DNA of 64,000 bases, taken from the NCBI RefSeq assembly GCF_015234215.1, contig NZ_JADEKP010000001.1:868001-932000 (forward strand). Direction: 5' to 3'. Under the pieces are notes generated by a model that did no database searches, was not told the origin of the DNA, and saw only the letters and a program-made list of their open reading frames with translations. Positions 39,507-48,563 of the stretch are shown in pieces. The stretch comes from Clostridium chrysemydis (GTDB taxonomy: Bacteria > Bacillota > Clostridia > Clostridiales > Clostridiaceae). The translations under genes were made by a program, and so were the position numbers. Every line of letters starts with the position of its first letter. Positions within the stretch are counted from its first letter, which is position 1.

Positions 39507-40528
39507 AGTTTTTATCTAAAAAGGATTCTTCAAAGGAAATTAATATTATAGCTTCTAATCTTGCAATGCTTTATGGAGAAGGAATGAGCATAACATCATC
39601 AATATATATTTTGAAGGATTTTCCATTATCTAAACGTTATAAGAAAAGTTTGAATTTTATATATGAAGATATTTTAGAGGGAAGTAGTTTGTGTGATGCA
39701 TTTTCTAAATTCAGTGAATTATATCCTGATTTTTTTATTGAGATGGTTAGGTCCGGTGAAGAAACGGGCAATTTATCTAAGATACTATTAGAAGTTGGTG
39801 ATTATTATTGGGAGATGGATAGGTTAAAAAAAGATATAATAGGAGCTTGTATCTACCCCACATTTTTAATGATTACAATGTTTATTATCATAAATGTGTT
39901 TGTGTTCGTTGTAATACCTAACTTTTCAGATATGCTAACTAACAACCAAGGTTTACCAGCACATACGAAGCTAATTTTAGAAGCATCGTTATATTTAAAG
40001 GAAAATTTTATAAAAGTAAGCCTTTTAATTGTTCTATGGGGAGTTGCTATACCAGTAATATTTTTAAAAGAATATATAAGGAAATACTTTAAAATAGCTA
40101 TAAGTAAAAATAATTTTGTAAAATCAATAATAGAGTATAAATTAATTATTACATTAAATATGATACTATCAAGCGGAATAAATTTATCTAAGGGATTAAT
40201 GATTTGCACAAATAGTAACAATGATAAAAATCTTAATGTTATTAATGACTATATTACTAAAGGTATAAGCCTTAGTGATGCTGCAATTCATTGCAAAGAA
40301 TTAAGTGAATATTCTTTAGCTATGATAAAAATAGGAGAAAGTAGCGGAACTTTAGAAGAAAGCTTAAAAAAGACGACTAAAATACTAAAAGATAGGAATG
40401 CTGTTTTTATAGATAAGCTTGGAAAGTTAATACAACCCTTAGCAATAATTATAATGGCAATACTCGTTTTATTATTTTTAGTATCATTTATTTTACCGTT
40501 ATTTGATAGCATGTATAACGTGGGGTGA
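39503..40528 (+). CDS. pilC: Pilus assembly inner-membrane platform protein (PilC/GspF)
   Basis: 341 residues with two GspF repeats. The first repeat has FYSKFSELYPDFFIEMVRSGEETGNLSKIL-like sequence (FIEMVRSGEETGNL visible), and the second has YSLAMIKIGESSGTLEESL. Three transmembrane helices lie near residues 108-135, 165-185 and 310-335. It forms the membrane platform turned by PilB. Translation is coupled to pilB by overlap. Confidence 0.92.
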   Translation: MKFLSKKDSSKEINIIASNLAMLYGEGMSITSSIYILKDFPLSKRYKKSLNFIYEDILEGSSLCDAFSKFSELYPDFFIEMVRSGEETGNLSKILLEVGDYYWEMDRLKKDIIGACIYPTFLMITMFIIINVFVFVVIPNFSDMLTNNQGLPAHTKLILEASLYLKENFIKVSLLIVLWGVAIPVIFLKEYIRKYFKIAISKNNFVKSIIEYKLIITLNMILSSGINLSKGLMICTNSNNDKNLNVINDYITKGISLSDAAIHCKELSEYSLAMIKIGESSGTLEESLKKTTKILKDRNAVFIDKLGKLIQPLAIIIMAILVLLFLVSFILPLFDSMYNVG

Positions 40529-40533
40529 TCAAA

Positions 40534-40962
40534 ATGAAAAATAAAGGGTTCACTTTAATAGAACTTATAGCAGTTTTATCTATAATGTTAATCTTATCAT
40601 CTATTGGATCAGTGACATTTAAAGGGCTGTATAACATAAAAAATGATAATGCTAACGAACAATTTATATCAGAACTAAGAATACTTATATCAACCGGTAA
40701 AAAGATTTCAGTATCAGATAGTATAAATACCAATATAATAATTGACGAAAATACAAAAAAAATAAAGTTATCTATAAGTAGCAAAGTAAAAGATAGTATA
40801 AAAATACCAAGTAATTTGAGGTTTAATAGTATAAAGAGAGATATTTTAATTAAAAGTGATGGAAGGATTGAGCCGTTTACTTGGATGTTTAAAGATGGGG
40901 ATAAAGAATACTCTATATCAAGGCCTGTGGAAGGAGATTATATCAATGTTAAAAAACCATAA
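40534..40962 (+). CDS. Prepilin-like protein (type IV pilin / pseudopilin)
   Basis: 142 residues. The class III signal MKNKGFTLIELIAVLSIM has the prepilin-peptidase site after KG and the conserved Glu at mature position 5, followed by a hydrophobic helix. The C-terminal part is a beta-rich head without cysteines. GGGGTG lies before ATG 40534, within the end of pilC. It is probably a GspH- or GspG-like (pseudo)pilin; no member here is clearly the major pilin. Confidence 0.88.
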   Translation: MKNKGFTLIELIAVLSIMLILSSIGSVTFKGLYNIKNDNANEQFISELRILISTGKKISVSDSINTNIIIDENTKKIKLSISSKVKDSIKIPSNLRFNSIKRDILIKSDGRIEPFTWMFKDGDKEYSISRPVEGDYINVKKP

Positions 40963-41392
40963 AGATAAAGGATTTACGTTAATTGAAGTAATTGCAGCAT
41001 GTTTTATTTTGGTATTAACCTCTTCATTTTTAGTTAAAGTGGTTTCAACAGATTATAAACATATAAAGTTTCAAAATGCTTTAGAAGAGGAAAAGAAAAA
41101 TATTGAAATAATAAAAAATGAAATTAAATATAATATTAGTTTGTGTGATCTATCTAATATAACAAATAAAAAAGGTGAATTATTCATAGATTTAAATGAT
41201 TTTAGTGAAAACATCTTAATAAACAAATTAGAAGATTTAATTACCAATCAAGATAAACAAAAAAGGCAGTTTAAAATAAAGTTAAATGAAAAAGACGACA
41301 CTAGTATGAATATTTCACTTGAGATAATAGAAAAAGGAGATATTATTTATAAAGATGATTTTAAAAAAGAATTTTGGATGGAAAAAATCTAA
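40946..41392 (+). CDS. Prepilin-like protein, GspI/PilV type
   Basis: 148 residues with the prepilin motif DKGFTLIEVIAACFILVL and Glu at position 5, followed by a small head. GGAGA precedes ATG 40946, and the gene overlaps its neighbour by 17 bases; a longer frame from 40856 has no ribosome site. The short head and position suit a minor (initiating) pilin. Confidence 0.85.
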   Translation: MLKNHKDKGFTLIEVIAACFILVLTSSFLVKVVSTDYKHIKFQNALEEEKKNIEIIKNEIKYNISLCDLSNITNKKGELFIDLNDFSENILINKLEDLITNQDKQKRQFKIKLNEKDDTSMNISLEIIEKGDIIYKDDFKKEFWMEKI

Positions 41393-41831
41393 AGGATTTA
41401 CGTTAATAGAATTAATAATTTCAATTTCAATGATATCCATTGTATTAGTTATTTCTACGACATTGTACTTAGATTCAATTAAACATAAGAAATATATTGA
41501 AGATTTAAATTTGAATGAATGCAAAATAAATGATATAGGTATAGATATTAAAAACAGATTAAATAGTGAAATGATTGAATCTCATGAGGTTTCTAGAAAA
41601 CAAATAATAAGTAAAATAAAAAAAACAACTTCATATGATGATTTTTTTGTTCTAAGTATTAAAAACAATAATTTGGTACAGGAAAAATATACCTATAAAA
41701 ATGGTTATCAATACCTAATTGGGGAAATTGTTATTGCAAAAGGTATTAACGATATAACTTTCTATAATAAAGGAAAACTTATATATGCAAAGGCTGATAT
41801 AAAAGGAGTTGAAGAAATTATATGGTTATAA
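41355..41831 (+). CDS. Prepilin-like protein, GspJ/PilW type
   Basis: 158 residues. A longer basic leader of 13-14 residues (MILKKNFGWKKSKG) ends at the peptidase site, then FTLIELIISISMISIVLVI. It overlaps the previous gene by 38 bases and has no close ribosome site of its own (AAGGAG lies ~15 bases upstream), so translational coupling is likely. By order it is the GspJ-like minor pilin. Confidence 0.83.
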   Translation: MILKKNFGWKKSKGFTLIELIISISMISIVLVISTTLYLDSIKHKKYIEDLNLNECKINDIGIDIKNRLNSEMIESHEVSRKQIISKIKKTTSYDDFFVLSIKNNNLVQEKYTYKNGYQYLIGEIVIAKGINDITFYNKGKLIYAKADIKGVEEIIWL

Positions 41832-42271
41832 AAAGAAAAGGTATAGTATTAATAAATTCAATATTGATTTTATTTATTATAATAGCCATTGCATTTTCAA
41901 CTAGTGCATTATTAATTCGTAGAGGGAAGATTATGGGTGAAAATATAAGTCAAGGGATATTATATTATGAAAATAAAGAACTACAAGATGTAATAACAGT
42001 TGTGAATAGGGAACTTATAGATTTAGATGTAAAGAACGTACTAAAAGATGGATTTGAATTAAAAGTTTCAGATTCTAAGCTTGTTTATGTTAAAAAGGAT
42101 AATAATTTTAGGCTAGATTATAAAGATAAATATTACTATACTACAAGAAACTTGAGATATATAAATGGGGAAGCTTGTTCTTGTAATATAGAAAATTGTG
42201 AATTCAAAAAGGGTGATAGTATAGTGCTTTTACCGTCTGTGGAGGTTAAATATGAAAAAATTAATAATTGA
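41822..42271 (+). CDS. GspK/PilX-like minor pilin lacking Glu5
   Basis: 149 residues. The N terminus MVIKRKGIVLINSILILFIIIAI keeps the KG cleavage site and hydrophobic helix, but mature position 5 is Asn, not Glu. Loss of Glu5 is the known trait of GspK, which caps the pseudopilus tip. Three Cys near the C terminus (ACSCNIENC) may form a disulphide or bind metal. It overlaps the genes on both sides. Confidence 0.75.
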   Translation: MVIKRKGIVLINSILILFIIIAIAFSTSALLIRRGKIMGENISQGILYYENKELQDVITVVNRELIDLDVKNVLKDGFELKVSDSKLVYVKKDNNFRLDYKDKYYYTTRNLRYINGEACSCNIENCEFKKGDSIVLLPSVEVKYEKINN

Positions 42272-42737
42272 TGAAAAAAATTTATATAAAAATATAGACA
42301 ATTTAGACTTAAAGATAAAAGAAATAAAAACTATCATTTTAAATTATTCAGAACTAATTATTTTTAAAATTAGCAAAATTAAGCGAGATGAAATTGAAAA
42401 ATATATAGAAAAAGAAATAATAACTAAATATGAAAATGTACTTTTGCATTATGAAATTGATAAAAGAAGTAAAGAAACTTATATATACATATATAAAGAA
42501 TGTGAGCTTTTAAATGATATAGTAGGTAGAAAAAATATAAAGGTAATTCCCATAGAGCTATATATTTCAAAATGTATAAAGAATAAAGTTAATACTAAAG
42601 TTAAAATTACAAATAGAACATTGATACTTGAATTTAACAATAACTATTTAAGTGGCGTTAGCTATGAAAGTTATAATGAAGAAATTAAAGAAGAATATAT
42701 ATTTGATACAGAGACATTAAAATTTAAGGAGAGTTAA
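42252..42737 (+). CDS. Unknown pilus-operon protein, possibly a reduced PilM/GspL cytoplasmic domain
   Basis: 161 residues, soluble, no signal. The segment LIIFKISKIKRDEIEKYIEKEI...VLLHYEI resembles the start of a GspL/PilM actin-like domain, but phosphate-loop motifs are not seen. Its place before two single-helix proteins mirrors the pilM-pilN-pilO order. The assignment rests mostly on gene order. Confidence 0.55.
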   Translation: MKKLIIDEKNLYKNIDNLDLKIKEIKTIILNYSELIIFKISKIKRDEIEKYIEKEIITKYENVLLHYEIDKRSKETYIYIYKECELLNDIVGRKNIKVIPIELYISKCIKNKVNTKVKITNRTLILEFNNNYLSGVSYESYNEEIKEEYIFDTETLKFKES

Positions 42738-43118
42738 ATGAAGAAATATAAAAATTTTACTTCAAATAGAAGTAGTGCAAATTCAATAAAAGAATCTGAA
42801 AAGTCTTTATCAACATATGTCAAAATTTTTATTTTATTGAATATAATACTTTTGTCTTTTAACATATCAAACAAGGATCAAAATGTTACAGAAGAATCAA
42901 TAAATAAAGAAAGCGTTGAAAAAGAGGTAACTTCTAAAAATGATGAAATATCTGAAATTTTAATGTTTATAAATAGTCATGGAAGTAAATCAGAGATAAA
43001 AGATGGTATTGGGAAAATGAAATTAAAGACTTTGGATTCATTAAAGGAATTATCTACGGTTAAAAGTTTTAATATAATTAAAGTGGAAGGAGAAGAATAT
43101 GAAGTTACATTTGAATAA
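42738..43118 (+). CDS. Small single-pass protein, PilN-like by position
   Basis: 126 residues with one transmembrane helix (about residues 28-46, YVKIFILLNIILLSF) and an extracytoplasmic tail forming a beta-alpha-beta pattern. It starts on the base after the previous stop. PilN-type platform components have this topology; sequence evidence is weak. Confidence 0.55.
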   Translation: MKKYKNFTSNRSSANSIKESEKSLSTYVKIFILLNIILLSFNISNKDQNVTEESINKESVEKEVTSKNDEISEILMFINSHGSKSEIKDGIGKMKLKTLDSLKELSTVKSFNIIKVEGEEYEVTFE

Positions 43119-43455
43119 AAGGAAAATTATATTATGTCTCTTAATGGGACTATCAATATTTCAAGTGTTTGTATATGTAAATGAAAATTCAAAGGTTAAA
43201 ACTGTTGAAAGCATAAAAATTATAGAAAAACAACCGGAATTAGATTTTAATCATACCATAAAAGAGTTAAAAAAAATTAGGAATTTAGATATAATTGAAA
43301 TTACAAATAAAGAAAGTAAAAAAATAGGAGTTAATATTTCAGGAAATTATGATGAATCAATACAAAGTCTAAATATTTTAAAAAAATATAAAATAACTAA
43401 TTATAAAGTTGATTTTGATGGGAAGACTTATGATGTTTTTGCAGAAATATCTTAA
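43099..43455 (+). CDS. Small single-pass protein, PilO/GspM-like by position
   Basis: 118 residues with a transmembrane helix (about residues 8-26, ILCLLMGLSIFQVFVYV) and a ferredoxin-like tail (IIEITNKESKKIGVNISGNYDE). It overlaps the previous gene by 20 bases and ends the pilus operon. Its topology matches that of its neighbour, as expected of a PilN/PilO pair, but similarity is not strong enough to name it. Confidence 0.55.
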   Translation: MKLHLNKRKIILCLLMGLSIFQVFVYVNENSKVKTVESIKIIEKQPELDFNHTIKELKKIRNLDIIEITNKESKKIGVNISGNYDESIQSLNILKKYKITNYKVDFDGKTYDVFAEIS

Positions 43456-43545
43456 GAATAATATTTAAAATAAATAGAAATAATAATGAATATAAATGTT
43501 TCAAATTTTAAATAAGTATTAAATAAAATTATTAAGTAATTGCAT

Positions 43546-43573
43546 TTGTACTTTAGTTTTGATAAAATATCAT
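43546..43573 (+). promoter_or_regulatory. Possible promoter before efp
   Basis: TTGTAC (43546-43551) and TATCAT (43568-43573) are 16 bp apart, 88 bp before the efp start. Both hexamers are imperfect. Confidence 0.3.
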
Positions 43574-43660
43574 TGTTATGTCAGAAGAAACCAAAATATG
43601 ATTATAATTGTTATAAACATATATAGTTGGAATGAATTTATACTTTTGGAGGGATATTTT

Positions 43661-44218
43661 ATGATATCAGCAGGAGATTTAAGAAAAGGTACAACTTTCG
43701 AACACGAAGGACAAGTGTACACAGTAATCGATTTCTTACACGTTAAACCAGGAAAAGGTGCAGCATTCGTAAGAACAAAATTAAGAAACGTTATTTCAGG
43801 AGGAGTTACTGAAACGACTTTTAACCCAACTGCTAAGTTCCAAGAAGCAGTTATAGAAAGAAAAGAAATGCAATATCTTTATAATGATGGAGAATTATAC
43901 TATTTCATGGATCAAGAAACATACGAGCAAATTCCATTAAACTTTGAAAAAGTAGAAGAAGCTATCAAATATTTAAAAGAAAATATGTTTGCAATTATTA
44001 AATTCTACAAAGGTGATGCATTCTCAGTTGAGGCTCCAAACTTTGTTGAGTTAACTATAACTCATACTGAACCAGGAGTTAAAGGGAATACTGCAACAAA
44101 TTCTTTAAAGCCAGCTACAGTTGAAACTGGTGCTGTTATTAACGTACCTATGTTCATAAACGAAGGTGACACTATAAGAGTAGATACTAGAAGTGGCGAG
44201 TACATGGAAAGAGTTTAA
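43661..44218 (+). CDS. efp: Translation elongation factor P
   Basis: A 185-residue three-domain EF-P beginning [17 protein letters not shown]. The tip loop [12 protein letters not shown] carries the lysine that is modified in Firmicutes, and the C-terminal signature is [20 protein letters not shown] relieves stalling at polyproline. ATG 43661 follows TTGGAGGG; an in-frame extension from 43559 has no homology. Confidence 0.97.
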   Translation: MISAGDLRKGTTFEHEGQVYTVIDFLHVKPGKGAAFVRTKLRNVISGGVTETTFNPTAKFQEAVIERKEMQYLYNDGELYYFMDQETYEQIPLNFEKVEEAIKYLKENMFAIIKFYKGDAFSVEAPNFVELTITHTEPGVKGNTATNSLKPATVETGAVINVPMFINEGDTIRVDTRSGEYMERV

Positions 44219-44224
44219 TAACGT

Positions 44225-44257
44225 AAATTGCTAAGTTCTGTTGAACTTAGCAATTTT
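44225..44257 (+). terminator. Terminator after efp
   Basis: AAATTGCTAAGTTC (44225-44238) pairs with GAACTTAGCAATTT (44243-44256), with a TGTT loop. Confidence 0.8.
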
Positions 44258-44278
44258 AATATTAAAGGAAGTGTTAAA

Positions 44279-44641
44279 ATGGAAGATTTTAAAAATAAAA
44301 TTTCATCATTAAGAAGCTCAGTAAAAAAATTAGAAGAGTCTAATGAGAAGATGATTTTAAATTCACTTTTAGAAGTAATAGATGGATTATCACTAAAGGT
44401 TGAAGAGTTAACTGTTAATCAGGAAGCAATACAAGAGAATATTCAATATATGGATGATGACCTTTCAGGAATACAAGAAGAATTATTCGAAGAGTTGTCC
44501 TTTGAAGATTTAGATGATATTGAAGATGAATATGTTGAAATTACATGTAATTCGTGCAGTAAACCAATATTTATTGAGAAATCCGCTATGAATGAAAATG
44601 AAAATATTCCTTGTCCTTATTGTGGGAAAAATATTAAGTAA
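44279..44641 (+). CDS. Zinc-ribbon protein with coiled coil (CD1247 N-terminal-domain type)
   Basis: 120 residues. An N-terminal coiled coil (MEDFKNKISSLRSSVKKLEE through EELTVNQEAIQENIQ) and an acidic linker are followed by a C-terminal zinc ribbon with CNSCSKP and CPYCGK. Similar proteins lie between efp and spoIIIAA in Clostridia; function unknown. GGAAGTG is located before ATG 44279; the frame from 44228 runs through the efp terminator and is rejected. Confidence 0.78.
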   Translation: MEDFKNKISSLRSSVKKLEESNEKMILNSLLEVIDGLSLKVEELTVNQEAIQENIQYMDDDLSGIQEELFEELSFEDLDDIEDEYVEITCNSCSKPIFIEKSAMNENENIPCPYCGKNIK

Positions 44642-44642
44642 A

Positions 44643-44670
44643 AAAGCGCAGAATAATCTGTGCTTTTTTT
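44643..44670 (+). terminator. Terminator before spoIIIAA
   Basis: AGCGCAGA (44645-44652) pairs with TCTGTGCT (44657-44664), with one G-U pair, an ATAA loop and a T run. Confidence 0.85.
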
Positions 44671-44762
44671 TATTTTACATATTTTTATTATTTATAGTAA
44701 TAATTCTACGGTTTATTAAATATTAATTATAAAGAATAATCTTTAGAGGAGGAAGTGAGTAG

Positions 44763-45680
44763 ATGGATGAGTTTTTTTTAGAAATATTACCAAACGATTT
44801 AAAGAGAAAGATTTTAAGCTTTAAAAAAGAACACATTCAAGAAATAAGAGTTAGGATAAACAAACCTGTGATAATTATTAAAGAAGGCGCAGAACATATA
44901 TTAGATAAAGTCATAAGTACAGATGATATTAAATTTATTGTACAAAGAATATCAAATTATTCATTGTATGCCTATGAAGAAGATATAAAAAAAGGATTCA
45001 TAACAATTAAAGGTGGACATAGAATTGGAATTGCAGGGGAATGTGTAATGGATAAAGATGGAGTAAAAACAATAAAGAACATATCCTCCCTCAATATAAG
45101 AGTAACAAGAGAATTTATAGGATCTTCAATTCCATTACTTAATTATATTGTAGATAATGATAAGGTTAAAAACACTTTAATAATATCGCCACCTAAGTGT
45201 GGTAAAACGACTATTCTTAGAGATTTATCTAGATTAATTTCTAATGGTAATAGTAAGTTTAAATTAAATGGCAAAAAGGTAGTTGTAGTCGACGAAAGAA
45301 GTGAAATTTGTGGATCGTATCTTGGAGTACCGCAAATGGATGTAGGTATAAGGACGGATGTATTAGATAACTGCCAAAAAACAGATGGTATGATTATGGC
45401 AATTAGATCATTATCTCCAGAAGTCTTGATTTGTGATGAAATTGGAAGTTTTGATGATGTTGAAGCTCTGAAGGTAGCATTTAATTCTGGAGTTAATGTA
45501 ATTGTTTCAATACATGGTGAAAGTTTTGATGATATATCAAAAAGGAGCAATATGAGAAATTTGATAGAAGAAAAAATAATTGAAATAATAGTTGTTTTAG
45601 GTAATTTAGGTAAAGTTGGAAATGTGATGAACATATATTCATTAGATAAAAGTGAAGGAGTGTATAAATGTTTAAGATAG
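44763..45680 (+). CDS. spoIIIAA: Stage III sporulation ATPase SpoIIIAA
   Basis: A 305-residue secretion-type ATPase. The P loop ISPPKCGKTTILRDLSR begins with Ser where the classical motif has Gly, and VVVDERSEICGS and VLICDEIGSFDD are the Walker B-type regions. SpoIIIAA is the cytoplasmic motor of the mother-cell-to-forespore feeding-tube channel built with SpoIIIAB-AH and SpoIIQ. It overlaps spoIIIAB by 13 bases. The operon is expected to be under sigma-E; no promoter could be fixed. Confidence 0.95.
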   Translation: MDEFFLEILPNDLKRKILSFKKEHIQEIRVRINKPVIIIKEGAEHILDKVISTDDIKFIVQRISNYSLYAYEEDIKKGFITIKGGHRIGIAGECVMDKDGVKTIKNISSLNIRVTREFIGSSIPLLNYIVDNDKVKNTLIISPPKCGKTTILRDLSRLISNGNSKFKLNGKKVVVVDERSEICGSYLGVPQMDVGIRTDVLDNCQKTDGMIMAIRSLSPEVLICDEIGSFDDVEALKVAFNSGVNVIVSIHGESFDDISKRSNMRNLIEEKIIEIIVVLGNLGKVGNVMNIYSLDKSEGVYKCLR

Positions 45681-46186
45681 TTATTTTATGTATCATAACT
45701 TGTCTTTCGACATATTTAGGAATAATGATTTCAGATAGGTTTAAAAAGAGAGTTACACAGTTAAAAGAGATACAAAAAAGCATTATGCATTTAGAAAATG
45801 AAGTTTTATTTAACAATACGAATTTACCTGAGGCACTCTTTATGATAGGAAGCAAAGTGAATTCACCAATAAGTGAAATTCTCATTAAAGTAGCTGACAA
45901 GCTTTTAAGGGGCGTTAGTAATAATATAAAGGATGCATTTGAAGAGGAATATTTAAAGGAACGAGAAAAATTGTTTTTATTAAAAGATGACTATAGTATC
46001 ATAGATGACTTTTTACAAAGTTTAGGGGATACAAATTTAGAAAATCAAGATAAGGTTTTTAGACTTATAAATAAAAGAATTGCTTTAAATCTTGTAGAAG
46101 CAGAAGATGAATCAAAGAAAAATAGTAAAGTATATAAAAGTTTAGGCTTTTGCATAGGTAGTATGATATCGATATTTTTAATTTAG
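45668..46186 (+). CDS. spoIIIAB: Stage III sporulation protein SpoIIIAB
   Basis: 172 residues with an N-terminal membrane helix, a GspF-like helical domain (LKEIQKSIMHLENEVLFNNTNLPEAL) and a C-terminal helix GFCIGSMISIFLI. It resembles the membrane platform of type II secretion and should partner SpoIIIAA. It overlaps spoIIIAA and is 8 bp before spoIIIAC. Confidence 0.93.
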   Translation: MFKIVILCIITCLSTYLGIMISDRFKKRVTQLKEIQKSIMHLENEVLFNNTNLPEALFMIGSKVNSPISEILIKVADKLLRGVSNNIKDAFEEEYLKEREKLFLLKDDYSIIDDFLQSLGDTNLENQDKVFRLINKRIALNLVEAEDESKKNSKVYKSLGFCIGSMISIFLI

Positions 46187-46194
46187 GAGGCATT

Positions 46195-46392
46195 ATGATT
46201 GATATAGGAATAATATTTAAAATAGCAGGTGCTGGAATAATAATGATGGTACTTGATAAAGTTCTCGAAGCTGGAGGAAAAAAAGAAATAGCAACTATAA
46301 CAAATTTAGTTGGGATAATAGTTATACTAATAATGGTAATTTCATTAATTGGAGATTTATTTAATTCAATTAAAACAATGTTTATTTTGTAG
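46195..46392 (+). CDS. spoIIIAC: Stage III sporulation protein SpoIIIAC
   Basis: 65 residues, two transmembrane helices (about 6-19 and 38-58) joined by KVLEAGGKKEIATI. The size and sequence match SpoIIIAC, a small membrane part of the channel complex. AGGAGG lies just before the ATG. Confidence 0.93.
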   Translation: MIDIGIIFKIAGAGIIMMVLDKVLEAGGKKEIATITNLVGIIVILIMVISLIGDLFNSIKTMFIL

Positions 46393-46400
46393 GTGATTTT

Positions 46401-46784
46401 ATGTTGATTTTAAGAGTGATTTCTATAGCCTTTATAGCTCTGTTTATTTTTCTTATATTGAAGGATAGAAAAAGTGATGTGGCAATATTAGTAGCATTAT
46501 CAGCTGGGGTATTAATTTTTACACTAATGCTTGGAGAAATAGGAGGAATAATAAATTTTTTAAAAGAAATTTCAAACAAGGCAGGAATTGATACAGTTTA
46601 TATAGGAATTGTTTTAAAAATAATAGCTATAGCATATCTAGCATCTTTTGCAAGTGAAATATGCAAGGATGCAGGAGTAAGTTCAATTGGATCTAAAGTG
46701 GAATTTGCAGGGAAAATAATGATACTAGGCTTAGCGATCCCAATATTAATGGCTGTTTTAGATTCCATTATTAAAATAATATAG
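46401..46784 (+). CDS. spoIIIAD: Stage III sporulation protein SpoIIIAD
   Basis: 127 residues with about four hydrophobic helices and the conserved YLASFASEICKDAGVSSIGSKVEFAGK stretch (ASEICKDAG visible). A membrane component of the SpoIIIA complex. It sits 8 bp from both neighbours. Confidence 0.94.
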   Translation: MLILRVISIAFIALFIFLILKDRKSDVAILVALSAGVLIFTLMLGEIGGIINFLKEISNKAGIDTVYIGIVLKIIAIAYLASFASEICKDAGVSSIGSKVEFAGKIMILGLAIPILMAVLDSIIKII

Positions 46785-46792
46785 GTGATTTT

Positions 46793-47992
46793 ATGAAAAA
46801 TAAAAGATTAAGTATTTTCATTGTGTTATGCATCTTATTATTTCAAGTAGGCTTCTTATTAAAACCAGAACAAGCATTTGCCACCGAAAATAATAATAGT
46901 GATAACACAGAAAAATATATTATAGAAGAAAATTCAGAAAAACTTAAGTCTCTTTATGATTATATAAACAAAATAAAAGTGGAGAATAAGACTCTAGGAA
47001 ACATCAATCCGGAGGAGTTAATAAATAATTATATTGAAAGAGGCGAAAGTGGAATAGGGTTAAATGAAATAATAACACTAATTTTAAATATATTATTCAA
47101 GGAAATCAAGGTTGTATTGAAGTTAATGTTGTCAGTTTTAACAGTAGCAATACTATGTTCATTTCTAAAAAATTTACAAGATGCATTTAAAAATGAGAGT
47201 ATATCTAATATAGCTTTTTTTGCATGCTATTCAATTTTAATAGTTATCTTATCAAGAAGCCTTTTGATTTCTATAGGAGTGGCAACAGAAGTAATCAAAA
47301 ATATTTGTGATTTTATGGCTATTTTACTTCCAGTACTCGTTTCTATGATAGCCATATCTGGTGGACTTGTTCAGGCTGCTACAATGGATCCTTTAGTACT
47401 TGGGGCAGTGACTTTAATACCTAAAATATATAAAGCTGTGATAATACCTTTGATTTTAATTCATTGCGCACTTCAGTTTGCAAATAATATTTCAGAAGAG
47501 CATAAAATAGATAATTTATGTAAGCTTACAAAACAAACTGTGTTGTTACTACAAGGACTAATTATAACATTTTTTATAGGATTATTAACTATAAGGGGAA
47601 TTACAGCAGATACTATGGACGCAGTTGCATTAAAAACAACAAAATTTGCTGTAGACAATTTTATTCCTATAGTTGGTAAAACATTTTCAGATGCTATAAC
47701 ATCAGTTGCAGGATATTCTTTAATAATAAAAAATGCAATATCAGGGCTTGGGTTAACAGTAATATTATTAATTATCTTGTATCCAATAATAAAATTGATA
47801 GCTATGACTTATATATACAAAATATCAGCTGCTTTAATAGAGCCTATAAGTGATAAACGAATAACTTCATCTATTTCTGTAGTTGGCGATTCTATGACAC
47901 TATTACTTTCTTGTGTAATTTCAGTAAGTTTTATGTTTTTTATATTACTCGGAATAATAGCACAAGCAAGCAAATTTGTGGTTGGAGGATAA
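46793..47992 (+). CDS. spoIIIAE: Stage III sporulation protein SpoIIIAE
   Basis: A 399-residue polytopic protein with a signal sequence (to about residue 31, EQAFA) and some seven to eight membrane helices. QDAFKNESISNIAFFACYSI and the GGLVQAATMDPLVLG segment are typical. It is the largest membrane component of the SpoIIIA complex. It ends one base before spoIIIAF. Confidence 0.95.
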   Translation: MKNKRLSIFIVLCILLFQVGFLLKPEQAFATENNNSDNTEKYIIEENSEKLKSLYDYINKIKVENKTLGNINPEELINNYIERGESGIGLNEIITLILNILFKEIKVVLKLMLSVLTVAILCSFLKNLQDAFKNESISNIAFFACYSILIVILSRSLLISIGVATEVIKNICDFMAILLPVLVSMIAISGGLVQAATMDPLVLGAVTLIPKIYKAVIIPLILIHCALQFANNISEEHKIDNLCKLTKQTVLLLQGLIITFFIGLLTIRGITADTMDAVALKTTKFAVDNFIPIVGKTFSDAITSVAGYSLIIKNAISGLGLTVILLIILYPIIKLIAMTYIYKISAALIEPISDKRITSSISVVGDSMTLLLSCVISVSFMFFILLGIIAQASKFVVGG

Positions 47993-47993
47993 G

Positions 47994-48563
47994 ATGGATT
48001 TACTTAAAAGTTTTATTATAACTTTAATTACAATAATAATATTTATTTCCGCAGTGGAACTTGTTTTGCCAGATAATAGTTTTAAAAAATACGTAAAATT
48101 TGTTATGGGTTTAATTTTAACGGCGGTAATACTAAATCCTATTCTTTCATTTGTAGAGGGTGGAAGTAGTGAAATTACAAATTCAATTTCAAAATATATA
48201 AATAAAAGTGAGATAGAATCAAATGCAAGAGCAAGCGATAACTCTAAAATTAATGAAAAAAGCTTTAATGTTAATTTAAACAGAAACATTGAGAATTTAT
48301 TAAAAAAAGAATTCGAAAATTACAATTTTAAATGTGAATCTAAATGCAATGTAGATTATGAAACGTTTGATTACACAATAGAAAAAATTGATATTTTTGT
48401 AGTTAACAAGGGCATAAAGAAAATAAAGAAAGTTGATTTAACAAAAGAAGATGGGAATTTACGAAATGACGAATATAAGTCAATAAAAAAATTTGTAGAA
48501 AAAGAACTTGACTTAAAAAATGAGGAAGTGAATATTTATGAAGGGGAAAGTGAGGGAAAATAG
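47994..48563 (+). CDS. spoIIIAF: Stage III sporulation protein SpoIIIAF
   Basis: 189 residues with two N-terminal membrane helices (about 6-22 and 32-52) and a ferredoxin-like extracellular ring-building domain. The conserved KKYVKFVMGLILTAVILNPIL marks the family. GGAGGATAAG precedes ATG 47994. Its stop shares one base with the spoIIIAG start. Confidence 0.92.
   Translation: MDLLKSFIITLITIIIFISAVELVLPDNSFKKYVKFVMGLILTAVILNPILSFVEGGSSEITNSISKYINKSEIESNARASDNSKINEKSFNVNLNRNIENLLKKEFENYNFKCESKCNVDYETFDYTIEKIDIFVVNKGIKKIKKVDLTKEDGNLRNDEYKSIKKFVEKELDLKNEEVNIYEGESEGK

Noticed and set aside
43559-43660. N-terminal extension of EF-P
   Set aside because: The extra 34 residues have no similarity to EF-P, and TTGGAGGG stands just before ATG 43661.
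44763-45680. SpoIIIAA inactivated by a Ser in the P loop
   Set aside because: Only the first Gly of the motif is replaced; GKTT is intact and the other ATPase motifs are conserved, so activity is likely kept.
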